From NCBI GenBank assembly GCA_031266495.1, contig JAISAX010000830.1, positions 1 through 5,210 of the forward strand: a DNA stretch of 5,210 nt, given 5' to 3'. The stretch comes from Opitutaceae bacterium. Its GTDB lineage: Bacteria > Verrucomicrobiota > Verrucomicrobiae > Opitutales > Opitutaceae. The position numbers and the translations under genes are program-made. Positions within the stretch are counted from its first letter, which is position 1. Each line of letters begins with the position of its first letter. Shown piece after piece: positions 1 to 5,170 of the stretch. Below the pieces are notes generated by a model. The model did no database searches. It saw only the letters and a list, made by a program, of their open reading frames with translations, and was not told the DNA's origin.

Positions 1-5
1 GGAGG

Positions 6-82
6 GTAATTGGTAATTAGTCATTCGTAATTAGTCATTCGTAATTAGTAATTAGTAATTAGTAATTAGTCATTCGTCATTT
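6..82. repeat. Heptamer tandem repeat (GTAATTA / GTCATTC), 11 units
   Basis: Eleven consecutive 7-bp units can be laid out without gaps from 6 to 82. The first is GTAATTG, then GTAATTA and GTCATTC alternate twice, then GTAATTA occurs four times, then GTCATTC and GTCATTT. The consensus is GTMATTM. The block is strongly AT-rich inside a GC-rich region. Its last two units lie inside the 3' end of the leftward resB-like gene and supply that gene's final three codons and its TGA stop. It resembles the short tandemly repeated heptanucleotides known from cyanobacteria and other bacteria. The left boundary lies at or close to the window edge, so the full array may be longer. Confidence 0.9.
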
Positions 83-1260
83 TCGAAGCCTGCGAGGTGG
101 ATGCCGAACTGGATGAGGAGGCCGGCGACGAGCATCACGCAGGAGATGTAGGGCAGCATCCGGCCGGGGTTGCGGACGACATGGAGGAGGGTGGTGGTGT
201 CGTTGTTATCAAAACCTTGCTGGTAGAGGGCGAGGCCGTCGTGGCGCAGCGGGTTGTTCATGGAGATGAGCACCTCGCGGTCTTCGCCGCGCGCGGGGTG
301 TTGCAGACGGAGGCGGCTGGAAAAGTTTCTGGGGATGTCGGTGCCGAGGTAAGTGTCGTGCGCGAAGTCGATCAGCGTGAGCGACCAGGGGTGGTATTCG
401 CGGCGGAAGCGCATTTGCAGGTGCCAGGTGCGTCCGGCGTAATCGAAGGTTTGTTGTTCGACGAGCCAGGCGGAGGCGAGCCAGATGCCGGGCGAGTCGC
501 CGCCGGGGCCGCGCAGTTCGACGAGGGCGGAGGGGAGGTTGCGGGTGTTTTCCGCACGGGCGAGCGGGCGCGGGTAGAGGGCGAGTTTTTCGCCGATGTC
601 GCGGTTGGCGCCGGAGGGCGGGGCGGCGGGGTTGGCCTCGCGCATTTCGAGGGCGGAGTTGGGGAAATAGTCGAGGATGTTGAGCGTGAAGGGGAGTTGC
701 GGATGCCGGATGGCGCGGGCCGGGTTGCCGCGGGCGCGGGCAAGCTGTGCGGCGGGGATGGCGACAACGGTGTCGGTCGCGGGATCGGTGGCGGGATCGG
801 TGGCGTCGATGACGGCGAGTTCCACCTCGCGCGGGCTTTCGGAGTAGTTGCGCGTCTGGCCTTCGTCGAGGCGCATCTGGAATTCCTCCTGGACGATGCC
901 GGTGTAGAGTTCGCCGACGAGAAGCAGGATGAGGCCGGCGTGGGTGATGAGGATGCCGGATTTTTTGAGCGAAAATCCGAACCGGTAAATGTGCGAGGCG
1001 ACGAGGTTGATGAGCAGGAGCCCGCCAATGAAGTAGCCGCCGGGAAATACGGGCACAGGGATGCTTTTGCTCCCGACCCCGCCCCCGACCTCGTGCAGGA
1101 CAATGAAGCTGCGTAACCACTTTTCCTGCACGGCCCAGATGCCGAGCGTCACCTGGTTGAGCGTGGCGAAGAGCACCAGGAGGATCGACAGGACGAGAAG
1201 CACGACGGTGAGCTTGAGAGAGGTGAAGAAGCGGACGAATTCCTGCCAGACGGAGCGCAT
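70..1260 (-). CDS. resB: ResB-like cytochrome c biogenesis membrane protein
   Basis: This is a 396-residue protein of the ResB/Ccs1 family. With CcsA, this family delivers haem across the cytoplasmic membrane and attaches it to apocytochrome c (System II). Hydrophobic segments lie at about residues 15-34, 72-92, 101-121 and 367-390. The third contains the conserved GILITHAGLILLLVGE stretch, with His107 a candidate haem ligand. Residues about 122-366 form the large extracytoplasmic domain. It ends in NPLRHDGLALYQQGFDNND and RNPGRMLPY, which match the ResB signature before the last membrane helix. The start at 1260 (MRSVWQEFVRFF) was chosen because it sits just before the first helix. The frame stays open to 1512, but that extension is proline-rich and reads through a homopolymer. 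No Shine-Dalgarno motif is visible. A ccsA partner would be expected to the left, outside the window. Residues 153-163 carry a small DPAT repeat. Confidence 0.88.
   Translation of the reverse strand: MRSVWQEFVRFFTSLKLTVVLLVLSILLVLFATLNQVTLGIWAVQEKWLRSFIVLHEVGGGVGSKSIPVPVFPGGYFIGGLLLINLVASHIYRFGFSLKKSGILITHAGLILLLVGELYTGIVQEEFQMRLDEGQTRNYSESPREVELAVIDATDPATDPATDTVVAIPAAQLARARGNPARAIRHPQLPFTLNILDYFPNSALEMREANPAAPPSGANRDIGEKLALYPRPLARAENTRNLPSALVELRGPGGDSPGIWLASAWLVEQQTFDYAGRTWHLQMRFRREYHPWSLTLIDFAHDTYLGTDIPRNFSSRLRLQHPARGEDREVLISMNNPLRHDGLALYQQGFDNNDTTTLLHVVRNPGRMLPYISCVMLVAGLLIQFGIHLAGFENDE
781..804. repeat. 12-bp in-frame duplication inside resB
   Basis: The 12-base unit GGGATCGGTGGC occurs twice head to tail. 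On the coding (minus) strand it encodes a four-residue DPAT repeat in the periplasmic domain of the ResB-like protein, around residues 155-163. The unit length is a multiple of three, so gain or loss of a copy would keep the reading frame. The repeat lies in a part of the domain that looks weakly conserved. Confidence 0.7.
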
Positions 1261-1350
1261 GAGATGAAGGAGAACGGAAGAATCGGAAGAAGCGGAAAAA
1301 TGCGGAACACGGATTGTGAAAAGCGGGCGAACGGCAAACCAATCCGCCCG

Positions 1351-1358
1351 TTTATAAG
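1351..1358. promoter_or_regulatory. Possible -10 elements of divergent promoters (TTATAA core)
   Basis: An isolated AT-rich core in a GC-rich gap reads TATAAA on the minus strand (1356-1351), about 90 bases upstream of the resB start. It reads TATAAG on the plus strand (1353-1358), about 170 bases upstream of the kinase-like gene. Either could serve as a sigma-70-type -10 box. No convincing -35 box is visible at the right spacing in either direction; on the minus strand that position is occupied by C-rich sequence. The call rests on the hexamers and their position between divergent genes. Confidence 0.3.
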
Positions 1359-1365
1359 CCGGATC

Positions 1366-1395
1366 GGGGGGACCGGGGGGGGGGGGGGCAGGAGG
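1366..1395. repeat. Homopolymer G14 within a G-rich tract, possible G-quadruplex
   Basis: The plus strand shows G6 (1366-1371), ACC, G14 (1375-1388), CA, GG, A and GGG. The tract lies in the gap between the divergent resB-like and kinase-like genes, next to the only AT-rich promoter-like core there. The number of closely spaced G runs is enough for an intramolecular G-quadruplex on the plus strand. A run of 14 identical bases is also prone to slippage during replication and to miscounting in sequencing, so its exact length is uncertain. Confidence 0.75.
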
Positions 1396-1490
1396 GTGTA
1401 ACATCAGGGTGTAATTGAAAGCGTCCATGCTGTCGCGCTTGCCTGCCGCGTCCTCCCCGTTTTTGCTCCCGGTCCCGCGTTTCCGAATCC

Positions 1491-1527
1491 ACGCCACCTC
1501 ACGCCACCTCACGCCACCTCACGCCAC
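1491..1527. repeat. 10-bp tandem repeat ACGCCACCTC, about 3.7 copies, abutting a start codon
   Basis: Three perfect copies of ACGCCACCTC occupy 1491-1520. A partial fourth copy (ACGCCAC, 1521-1527) runs directly into the ATG at 1528. The array therefore fills the position where a ribosome binding site would be expected for the kinase-like gene, and it contains no Shine-Dalgarno-like sequence. The unit length is not a multiple of three, so copy-number change would alter leader length and spacing but not the coding sequence downstream. Confidence 0.85.
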
Positions 1528-1947
1528 ATGCACGAAGTCAAAGACACCCGCCGCGCCACGGTGCGCATCGGCTACGACGGCCGGGTCCACAAGACCTTTC
1601 GCGGGTACCAGGCGCGGGAGCGTTTCGAGCACGAGGTGAAAGTGCTCCGCCACCTGGAGGAGCGCGACTGCGGCTTCGTCCCGAAAATTCTGGAAACCGA
1701 CCCCGGGCGGCTCCTGCTCGTCACGGACAACTGCGGCAGCCGCGTCGAACACCTCGCCCCGGAACGCATCCCGGAAATCTTCGCCGAACTGGAACACTAC
1801 GGCGTGCGCCACGAAGACCCCTTCCTGCGCAACATCACCTACCGCCGCGGCGACGGCCGTTTCTGCATCATCGATTTCGAATATGCCACTCTCCTCGATG
1901 GCCCCCACGCCGGCCAGTCACTCAAGCCGCCACCTCCCGATGCCTGA
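1528..1947 (+). CDS. Small protein-kinase-like protein
   Basis: This 139-residue protein has key parts of a protein-kinase fold in the correct order. VHKTF (Lys22) fits the ATP-anchoring strand lysine. FEHEVKVLRHLE (Glu36, or Glu34) fits helix C. LLLVTDN (62-68) looks like the hinge strand. RHEDPFLRNI (95-103: His95, Asp97, Asn102) fits the catalytic loop HxDxxxxN. IIDFEYA (Asp116) stands in for DFG. A recognisable glycine-rich loop is absent, and only 21 residues follow DFE, so most of the C-terminal lobe is missing. This resembles the compact RIO/Bud32/lipopolysaccharide-kinase group more than Hanks-type Ser/Thr kinases. The substrate is unknown. Its stop codon overlaps the start of the PP2C phosphatase gene, suggesting coupled translation and a functional pair. 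The start is the first ATG in frame, directly after a tandem repeat and without a Shine-Dalgarno motif. Kinase-like fold is likely; catalytic activity is inferred. Confidence 0.72.
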   Translation: MHEVKDTRRATVRIGYDGRVHKTFRGYQARERFEHEVKVLRHLEERDCGFVPKILETDPGRLLLVTDNCGSRVEHLAPERIPEIFAELEHYGVRHEDPFLRNITYRRGDGRFCIIDFEYATLLDGPHAGQSLKPPPPDA

Positions 1948-2797
1948 CCCGCTCGCCGTTGTTCCTCCCGCGCTGCGCCTCCACTGGTCGGGCATGACCC
2001 ACCCCGGCCGTTTCCGCGCCAACAACGAAGACAGCTTCCTCGCGCTCAATTTCGACGCGCACGAAGTCCGTTTTCTGGGCAAAACCGGCGACGCCTCGCT
2101 GCGCGGCGCCGATTTTGTCTTCGCCGTGAGCGACGGCATGGGCGGCGCCAATGCGGGCGAATTCGCCAGCAAGATCGCCGTCACCGAAATCACCCGGCTC
2201 CTGCCCCGCAGTTTCAAGGTTTCCGCGCTCGGCCTTCCCGGCGGATTTCAGGATATCCTCGCCGAACTCTTCGAGGCCATCCACCGCTCGCTCGTCAATC
2301 TCGGCCACAGTTACGAGGAATGCGCCGGCATGGGCGCCACGCTGAGCCTCTGCTGGGTCACGCCCGACCGGGTCTGGTTCAGCCACATCGGGGACAGCCG
2401 CATCTATTACCTGCCGAAAAAAGGCGGCATCACCCAGCTCACGCACGACCACAGCCACGTCGGCTGGCTGCGCCGCACCGGCAGGATCACCGAATACCAG
2501 GCGCGCGCCCATCCCGGCAAAAGTTCGCTACAACAAGCGCTCGGCGCCGGCAACCAGCACATCGAGCCGCACATCGGCGCCGTCGGCCTGCAACCGGGCG
2601 ACCGTTTCGTGATCTGTTCCGACGGCCTCGTGGACGGCCTCCGGGACGGCACCATCGAACGCCTGCTTCGCGAGCCCGCGCCCCCCGCCCAGGCCGCCCT
2701 CCCGCCGGCGCGCCTGCTCGTCGAGGAGTCCGTCGCCGCTTCGGGACGCGATAACTGCACCGCCATCGTCATCGAAGCCGTCGCCGAAGAGAATTGA
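1940..2797 (+). CDS. PP2C-family Ser/Thr protein phosphatase
   Basis: This 285-residue, metal-dependent PP2C (PPM) phosphatase should remove phosphate from Ser/Thr residues in the cytoplasm. The family motifs occur in order: RFRANNEDSF (24-33), FAVSDGMGGANAGEFAS (61-77, Asp65 metal ligand), MGATLSLCW (131-139), HIGDSRIYYL (149-158), LTHDHS (167-172), RFVICSDGLVDGL (222-234, Asp228) and GRDNCTAIVIE (269-279, Asp271). No membrane segment or extra sensor domain is visible. The length fits stand-alone bacterial PrpC/Stp enzymes. An insertion of about 25 residues lies between the NNED motif and DGMGG. The chosen start ATG (1940) overlaps the last 8 bases of the kinase-like gene, giving ATGCCTGA. 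The frame is also open from 1883, and an internal ATG at 1994 would still keep all motifs. No Shine-Dalgarno motif is visible, so initiation probably depends on ribosomes arriving from the upstream gene. Confidence 0.93.
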   Translation: MPDPLAVVPPALRLHWSGMTHPGRFRANNEDSFLALNFDAHEVRFLGKTGDASLRGADFVFAVSDGMGGANAGEFASKIAVTEITRLLPRSFKVSALGLPGGFQDILAELFEAIHRSLVNLGHSYEECAGMGATLSLCWVTPDRVWFSHIGDSRIYYLPKKGGITQLTHDHSHVGWLRRTGRITEYQARAHPGKSSLQQALGAGNQHIEPHIGAVGLQPGDRFVICSDGLVDGLRDGTIERLLREPAPPAQAALPPARLLVEESVAASGRDNCTAIVIEAVAEEN

Positions 2798-2810
2798 AAA
2801 GATGGCGGCC

Positions 2811-2826
2811 CCCGCCCGCCCGCCCG
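2811..2826. repeat. (CCCG)4 microsatellite
   Basis: Four perfect CCCG tetranucleotides lie in the 64-base gap between the phosphatase gene and lgt. Apart from this the gap shows no recognisable promoter or hairpin, so lgt may be transcribed together with the upstream genes. Confidence 0.7.
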
Positions 2827-2861
2827 CCGCTGCCTGAAACCTTGTCACCCATCCCGCTCAC

Positions 2862-3770
2862 ATGCTCCACTCCCTCTCCTCCCTCTCCTCCGCCCCCCCC
2901 CTCCCTCCTCTCGCCTGGTGGGTCCACGACCTCAGCCCGTTCCTTGTAAAAATTTCCGACGGCATCGGCATCCGTTACTACGGACTCGCCTACGTCGCCG
3001 GTTTCCTCGCCGGGCTCGGGCTGCTCACCCTCTATGCGCGCCGCCGGCTCACGCCGCTCGCCTCCGCGCAGATGTCCAGCCTGATCATGGCGCTCGTGGC
3101 CGGCGTGTTTGCCGGCGGACGGCTCGGCTACTTTCTCTTTTACCAGCCGCAGGCCCTGCTCCGCGATCCGCTGGAACTCCTCCGCGTGTGGGACGGCGGC
3201 ATGGCCAGCCACGGCGGTTTCATCGGCGTGACGGTGGCGCTCGTGTGGTTCGCCCGCGGCACGCACAACCGCGTGCTCCATCTCGGCGACCTCGTGACCA
3301 GCGTGGCGCCGGCCGGCTTGTTGTGCGGCCGCGTCGCCAACTTCATCAACGGCGAGCTCTGGGGCAAAATCACCGACGTGAAATGGGCGGTCATCTTTCC
3401 CGAAAGCGCCCCGCCCCTGACGGCCTTTTCGATGATCCCGCCGCGGCACCCGTCGCAACTTTACGCCGCCTTCCTGGAAGGCGCGCTCCTGCTCGCGCTG
3501 ATGCAGCTCCTCGTCTGGAAAACGGACTGGCTGCGCACCGCGCCGGGCCGGCTGAGCGGCGTGTTTCTGGTCGGCTACGCCCTCGCGCGCTCCGTCGGCG
3601 AGATTTTCCGCGAACCCGACGCCGGCCTGATCTTCGGCCTCAGCCGCGGCACGTTTTATTCGATCTTTGTCTTCGTCGCCGGGGCGATTCTCCTGCTGCG
3701 GAAAAATACGCCTCCGCTGGAAATCCCGGCGGCAAAGCCCGCCCCGAAAACCCGCCCCCAAGTCCCATAA
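2862..3770 (+). CDS. lgt: Prolipoprotein diacylglyceryl transferase Lgt
   Basis: This 302-residue multi-pass inner-membrane enzyme transfers a diacylglyceryl group from phosphatidylglycerol to the lipobox cysteine of prolipoproteins, the first step of lipoprotein maturation. Family motifs in order are GIRYYGLAYVAGFLAG (36-51), GGRLGYFLFY (85-94), WDGGMASHGGFIGV (110-123, His117 matching the catalytic His of the E. coli enzyme), GRVANFINGELWG (156-168, the Lgt signature, with Arg157 and Asn160), HPSQLYAAFLEG (196-207) and GYALARSVGEIFREPD (238-253, Arg243 in the position of the essential Arg). Several hydrophobic helices lie between these motifs. A proline- and lysine-rich tail (281-302) follows the last helix. 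The start is the only ATG upstream of the conserved region and has no Shine-Dalgarno motif. The first 17 codons are low-complexity (SLSSLSSAPPLPP) and contain a run of nine C. The TAA stop lies inside a 9-bp tandem repeat. Confidence 0.96.
   Translation: MLHSLSSLSSAPPLPPLAWWVHDLSPFLVKISDGIGIRYYGLAYVAGFLAGLGLLTLYARRRLTPLASAQMSSLIMALVAGVFAGGRLGYFLFYQPQALLRDPLELLRVWDGGMASHGGFIGVTVALVWFARGTHNRVLHLGDLVTSVAPAGLLCGRVANFINGELWGKITDVKWAVIFPESAPPLTAFSMIPPRHPSQLYAAFLEGALLLALMQLLVWKTDWLRTAPGRLSGVFLVGYALARSVGEIFREPDAGLIFGLSRGTFYSIFVFVAGAILLLRKNTPPLEIPAAKPAPKTRPQVP
2872..2901. repeat. Polypyrimidine repeat and C9 run in the lgt 5' coding end
   Basis: CCCTCTCCT occurs twice head to tail (2872-2889), encoding the repeated SLS/SSLSS residues. 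A run of nine C follows at 2893-2901, within codons 11-14 of lgt. The C run is in the coding frame, so gain or loss of one base would frameshift Lgt before its first membrane helix. Confidence 0.75.
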
Positions 3771-3805
3771 GTCCCATAGCTCGCACAACTCTCATATCTC
3801 CCATA
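3761..3805. repeat. 9-bp degenerate tandem repeat (AGTCCCATA type), 5 units
   Basis: Five consecutive 9-base units can be read without gaps: AGTCCCATA, AGTCCCATA, GCTCGCACA, ACTCTCATA and TCTCCCATA. The first two are identical and the others keep positions such as xxTCxCAxA. The first unit and the start of the second contain the last codons and TAA stop of lgt. The fifth unit forms one arm of the hairpin that follows. The array looks like a partly decayed tandem repeat. Confidence 0.7.
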
Positions 3806-3819
3806 AGAGTTATGGGAGA
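3797..3819. terminator. Hairpin between convergent lgt and exonuclease genes
   Basis: TCTCCCATAA (3797-3806) and TTATGGGAGA (3810-3819) form a perfect 10-bp inverted repeat with a three-base GAG loop. It lies in the 64-base gap between the convergent lgt and exonuclease genes, so it could terminate transcription in either direction. No T tract follows on either strand, so it is not a classic intrinsic terminator. It may act as a 3' end stabiliser, or it may simply be an inverted repeat copy. The palindrome GGGGCCCC follows at 3822-3829. Confidence 0.5.
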
Positions 3820-3834
3820 CAGGGGCCCCATGGT

Positions 3835-4743
3835 TCAGAACAGTTCCGGCTGCTCGTACCGCGAGCGCGCCTCGACGAGCGCCGACCGCATCTCCATCTG
3901 TTCCAGCCAGCGCAACAGCGCCGGCAGATCCGCCGGTATCGAGCCCGCCGCGCCCCCCTCCGCCGACGGCAACGCCGCCGCCGCCGCCAGCCCGAGGTTG
4001 AGCGTGGTCAGCCGCCGGTTGCGCCGCAGGTCGTCGGCGCGGGCGGCGAGCACCTCGCGAAAACGCTCCGGTTTCACCTCGCCCGCGCGCGCCAGCAACG
4101 CCTCCAGCGAACCGTATTCCTGCAACCACTTCGACGCCGTTTTCGGACCCACGCCCGGCACGCCCGGGATATTGTCCGACGTGTCGCCGACGATCGCCAG
4201 GTAGTCCGCGATCTGCTCCGGGGGCACGCCGAATTTTTCGCGCACGCCGGCCACATCCAGCCGACGCCAGCCGAGCTTCGGATTGGCGGACGGCGGGGGC
4301 AACAACATGGCAATGCGGTCGCAGACGATCTGCGCGAAATCCTTGTCCGAACTCACCACCAGCACCTCGTCGCCCGCGCGCGCCAGCGCCACGGCCCGCG
4401 ACGCCAGCAAATCGTCCCCCTCCACCCCCTGCTGCTCGACGGTCGCAATGCCCATCAACCGCGTGAGTTCCTTGACCGGCTCCAGTTGCCTGACCAACGC
4501 CGACGGCATCTCCTCGCGCTGCGCCTTGTATTCGGGCAACAACGCCAGCCGGTCCTGCGCCCCGCCAAGATCGAAAAACGCGCACACGCCCGACGGACGC
4601 TCCTGATCCATCAATCGCCAAAGCGATTTCACCCAACCATGCAGCGCATTGGTCGGGAGCCCATCCGAGCGAGTCAGCACAGGAATCGCGAAGAAGCAGC
4701 GATAAACGAGATTGAACCCATCAACGAGAAGCCATTTTGCCAT
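3835..4743 (-). CDS. Stand-alone 5'-3' exonuclease / flap nuclease (Pol I N-terminal type)
   Basis: This 302-residue protein consists of the 5'-3' exonuclease domain found at the N-terminus of DNA polymerase I, without a polymerase domain. Expected acidic metal ligands are present: Asp8 in LLVDGFN, Asp58 in FFDLGG, Glu108/Asp110/Asp111 in VEGDDLLAS, Asp133/Asp135 in SSDKDFAQIV, and Asp187/Asp190 in GDTSDNIPG. YKAQREEMP (72-80) fits the helical-arch region. GVPGVGPKTASKWLQEYGS (194-212) is the helix-hairpin-helix DNA-binding motif. It probably removes RNA primers or flaps during lagging-strand synthesis and repair, as proposed for other stand-alone homologues of this domain. The start at 4743 (MAKWLLVDG) places the first ligand at the usual distance. 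The open frame extends upstream only as an antisense shadow of rpsT. It converges with lgt and diverges from rpsT. No Shine-Dalgarno motif is visible. Confidence 0.93.
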   Translation of the reverse strand: MAKWLLVDGFNLVYRCFFAIPVLTRSDGLPTNALHGWVKSLWRLMDQERPSGVCAFFDLGGAQDRLALLPEYKAQREEMPSALVRQLEPVKELTRLMGIATVEQQGVEGDDLLASRAVALARAGDEVLVVSSDKDFAQIVCDRIAMLLPPPSANPKLGWRRLDVAGVREKFGVPPEQIADYLAIVGDTSDNIPGVPGVGPKTASKWLQEYGSLEALLARAGEVKPERFREVLAARADDLRRNRRLTTLNLGLAAAAALPSAEGGAAGSIPADLPALLRWLEQMEMRSALVEARSRYEQPELF

Positions 4744-4844
4744 ATGGCCCCAGCCGAACGCAGGGCGGGCTCCGTAGCAAGCCGCGCCTTTACGCGCCCG
4801 CCGGCTGAACCCGACAAAAACCCGCGTCCGGCCGGAATCCGCCC

Positions 4845-4850
4845 TTGACT
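4845..4850 (+). promoter_or_regulatory. Possible -35 box of the rpsT promoter (TTGACT)
   Basis: TTGACT matches the sigma-70 -35 consensus in five of six positions and lies 50 bases upstream of the rpsT start, in the 157-base divergent gap. The -10 position, around GGATTGCT (4866-4873), is only a weak match. A 10-bp palindrome, TCCGGCCGGA (4827-4836), lies just upstream and could be a protein site or chance in GC-rich DNA. Neither has independent support. Confidence 0.35.
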
Positions 4851-4900
4851 CGCCTCTCCGGGTTTGGATTGCTCTGCGGCTTTCATCCAAAGAACACGCC

Positions 4901-5161
4901 ATGGCCAACACCAAATCCGCCATCAAAGCCGCCCGTAAAACCGGGCGCCTCACCACGCGCAACAAGGCGGTCAAGACCCGTCTCAAGACACTCCACAAGA
5001 AGTTCGCCAAAGCTTCCGTCGGCGAAGACAAGGAAGCCGCCCGGTCCGCGGCCATCGCCTGGGCATCCGCCATGGACAAAGCCACCAAGTCCGGAGTCGT
5101 CCACAAGAACGCCGCCGCCCGCGCCAAATCCCGCGTGTCGAAGACCCTTTTCGCCAAATAA
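4901..5161 (+). CDS. rpsT: 30S ribosomal protein S20
   Basis: This 86-residue, strongly basic protein matches bacterial ribosomal protein S20, which binds 16S rRNA in the body of the small subunit. It opens with MANTKSAIKAARKTGRLTTR, matching the family's A-N-x-K-S-A-x-K and basic helix. A central helix with Lys-rich faces follows, and it closes with GVVHKNAAARAKSRVSK, the typical G-x-x-H-x-N-x-A-x-R-x-x-S C-terminal signature. The length is normal for the family (about 85-90). The gene is single and divergent from the exonuclease gene, which is a common monocistronic arrangement for rpsT. The ATG is preceded by AAAGAACACGCC rather than a Shine-Dalgarno sequence. Codon use is dominated by GC-ending codons (AAG, GCC, CGC), as in the rest of the window. 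Confidence 0.97.
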   Translation: MANTKSAIKAARKTGRLTTRNKAVKTRLKTLHKKFAKASVGEDKEAARSAAIAWASAMDKATKSGVVHKNAAARAKSRVSKTLFAK

Positions 5162-5170
5162 GCGAGCGCG

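Noticed and set aside
6..82. CRISPR array
   Set aside because: The units are contiguous 7-mers without spacers, so this is a simple tandem repeat.
97..1116. 339-codon open frame on the plus strand
   Set aside because: It is fully antisense to the resB-like gene, and its translation is Gly/Glu/Val/Ala-rich with no recognisable domain. Long shadow frames are expected at this GC content.
1261..1512. N-terminal extension of ResB to an upstream ATG
   Set aside because: The extra 84 residues would be read through the C14 run and are proline-rich. The family starts shortly before the first helix, as at 1260.
1883..1939. Longer PP2C start, or a programmed frameshift fusing kinase and phosphatase
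   Set aside because: The frames differ by one, but an ATG at 1940 gives a normal PP2C N-terminus and a classic stop/start overlap. No slippery heptamer is evident at the junction.
2769..3788. 339-codon open frame on the minus strand opposite lgt
   Set aside because: The composition is Arg/Glu/Gly-rich low complexity, and lgt on the other strand has every family motif.
3640..3831. Small minus-strand open frame through the lgt 3' end
   Set aside because: Its start codons come from the inverted repeat and GGGGCCCC palindrome, and it has no domain. It is a shadow of lgt.
2918..4204. 428-codon plus-strand frame spanning lgt and the exonuclease
   Set aside because: It is Arg/Pro/Ala-rich, overlaps two well-supported genes in wrong frames, and crosses their convergent hairpin.
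3667..4848. 393-codon plus-strand frame antisense to the exonuclease
   Set aside because: It is rich in Arg, His and Gln with no domain, and the opposite strand carries a complete nuclease.
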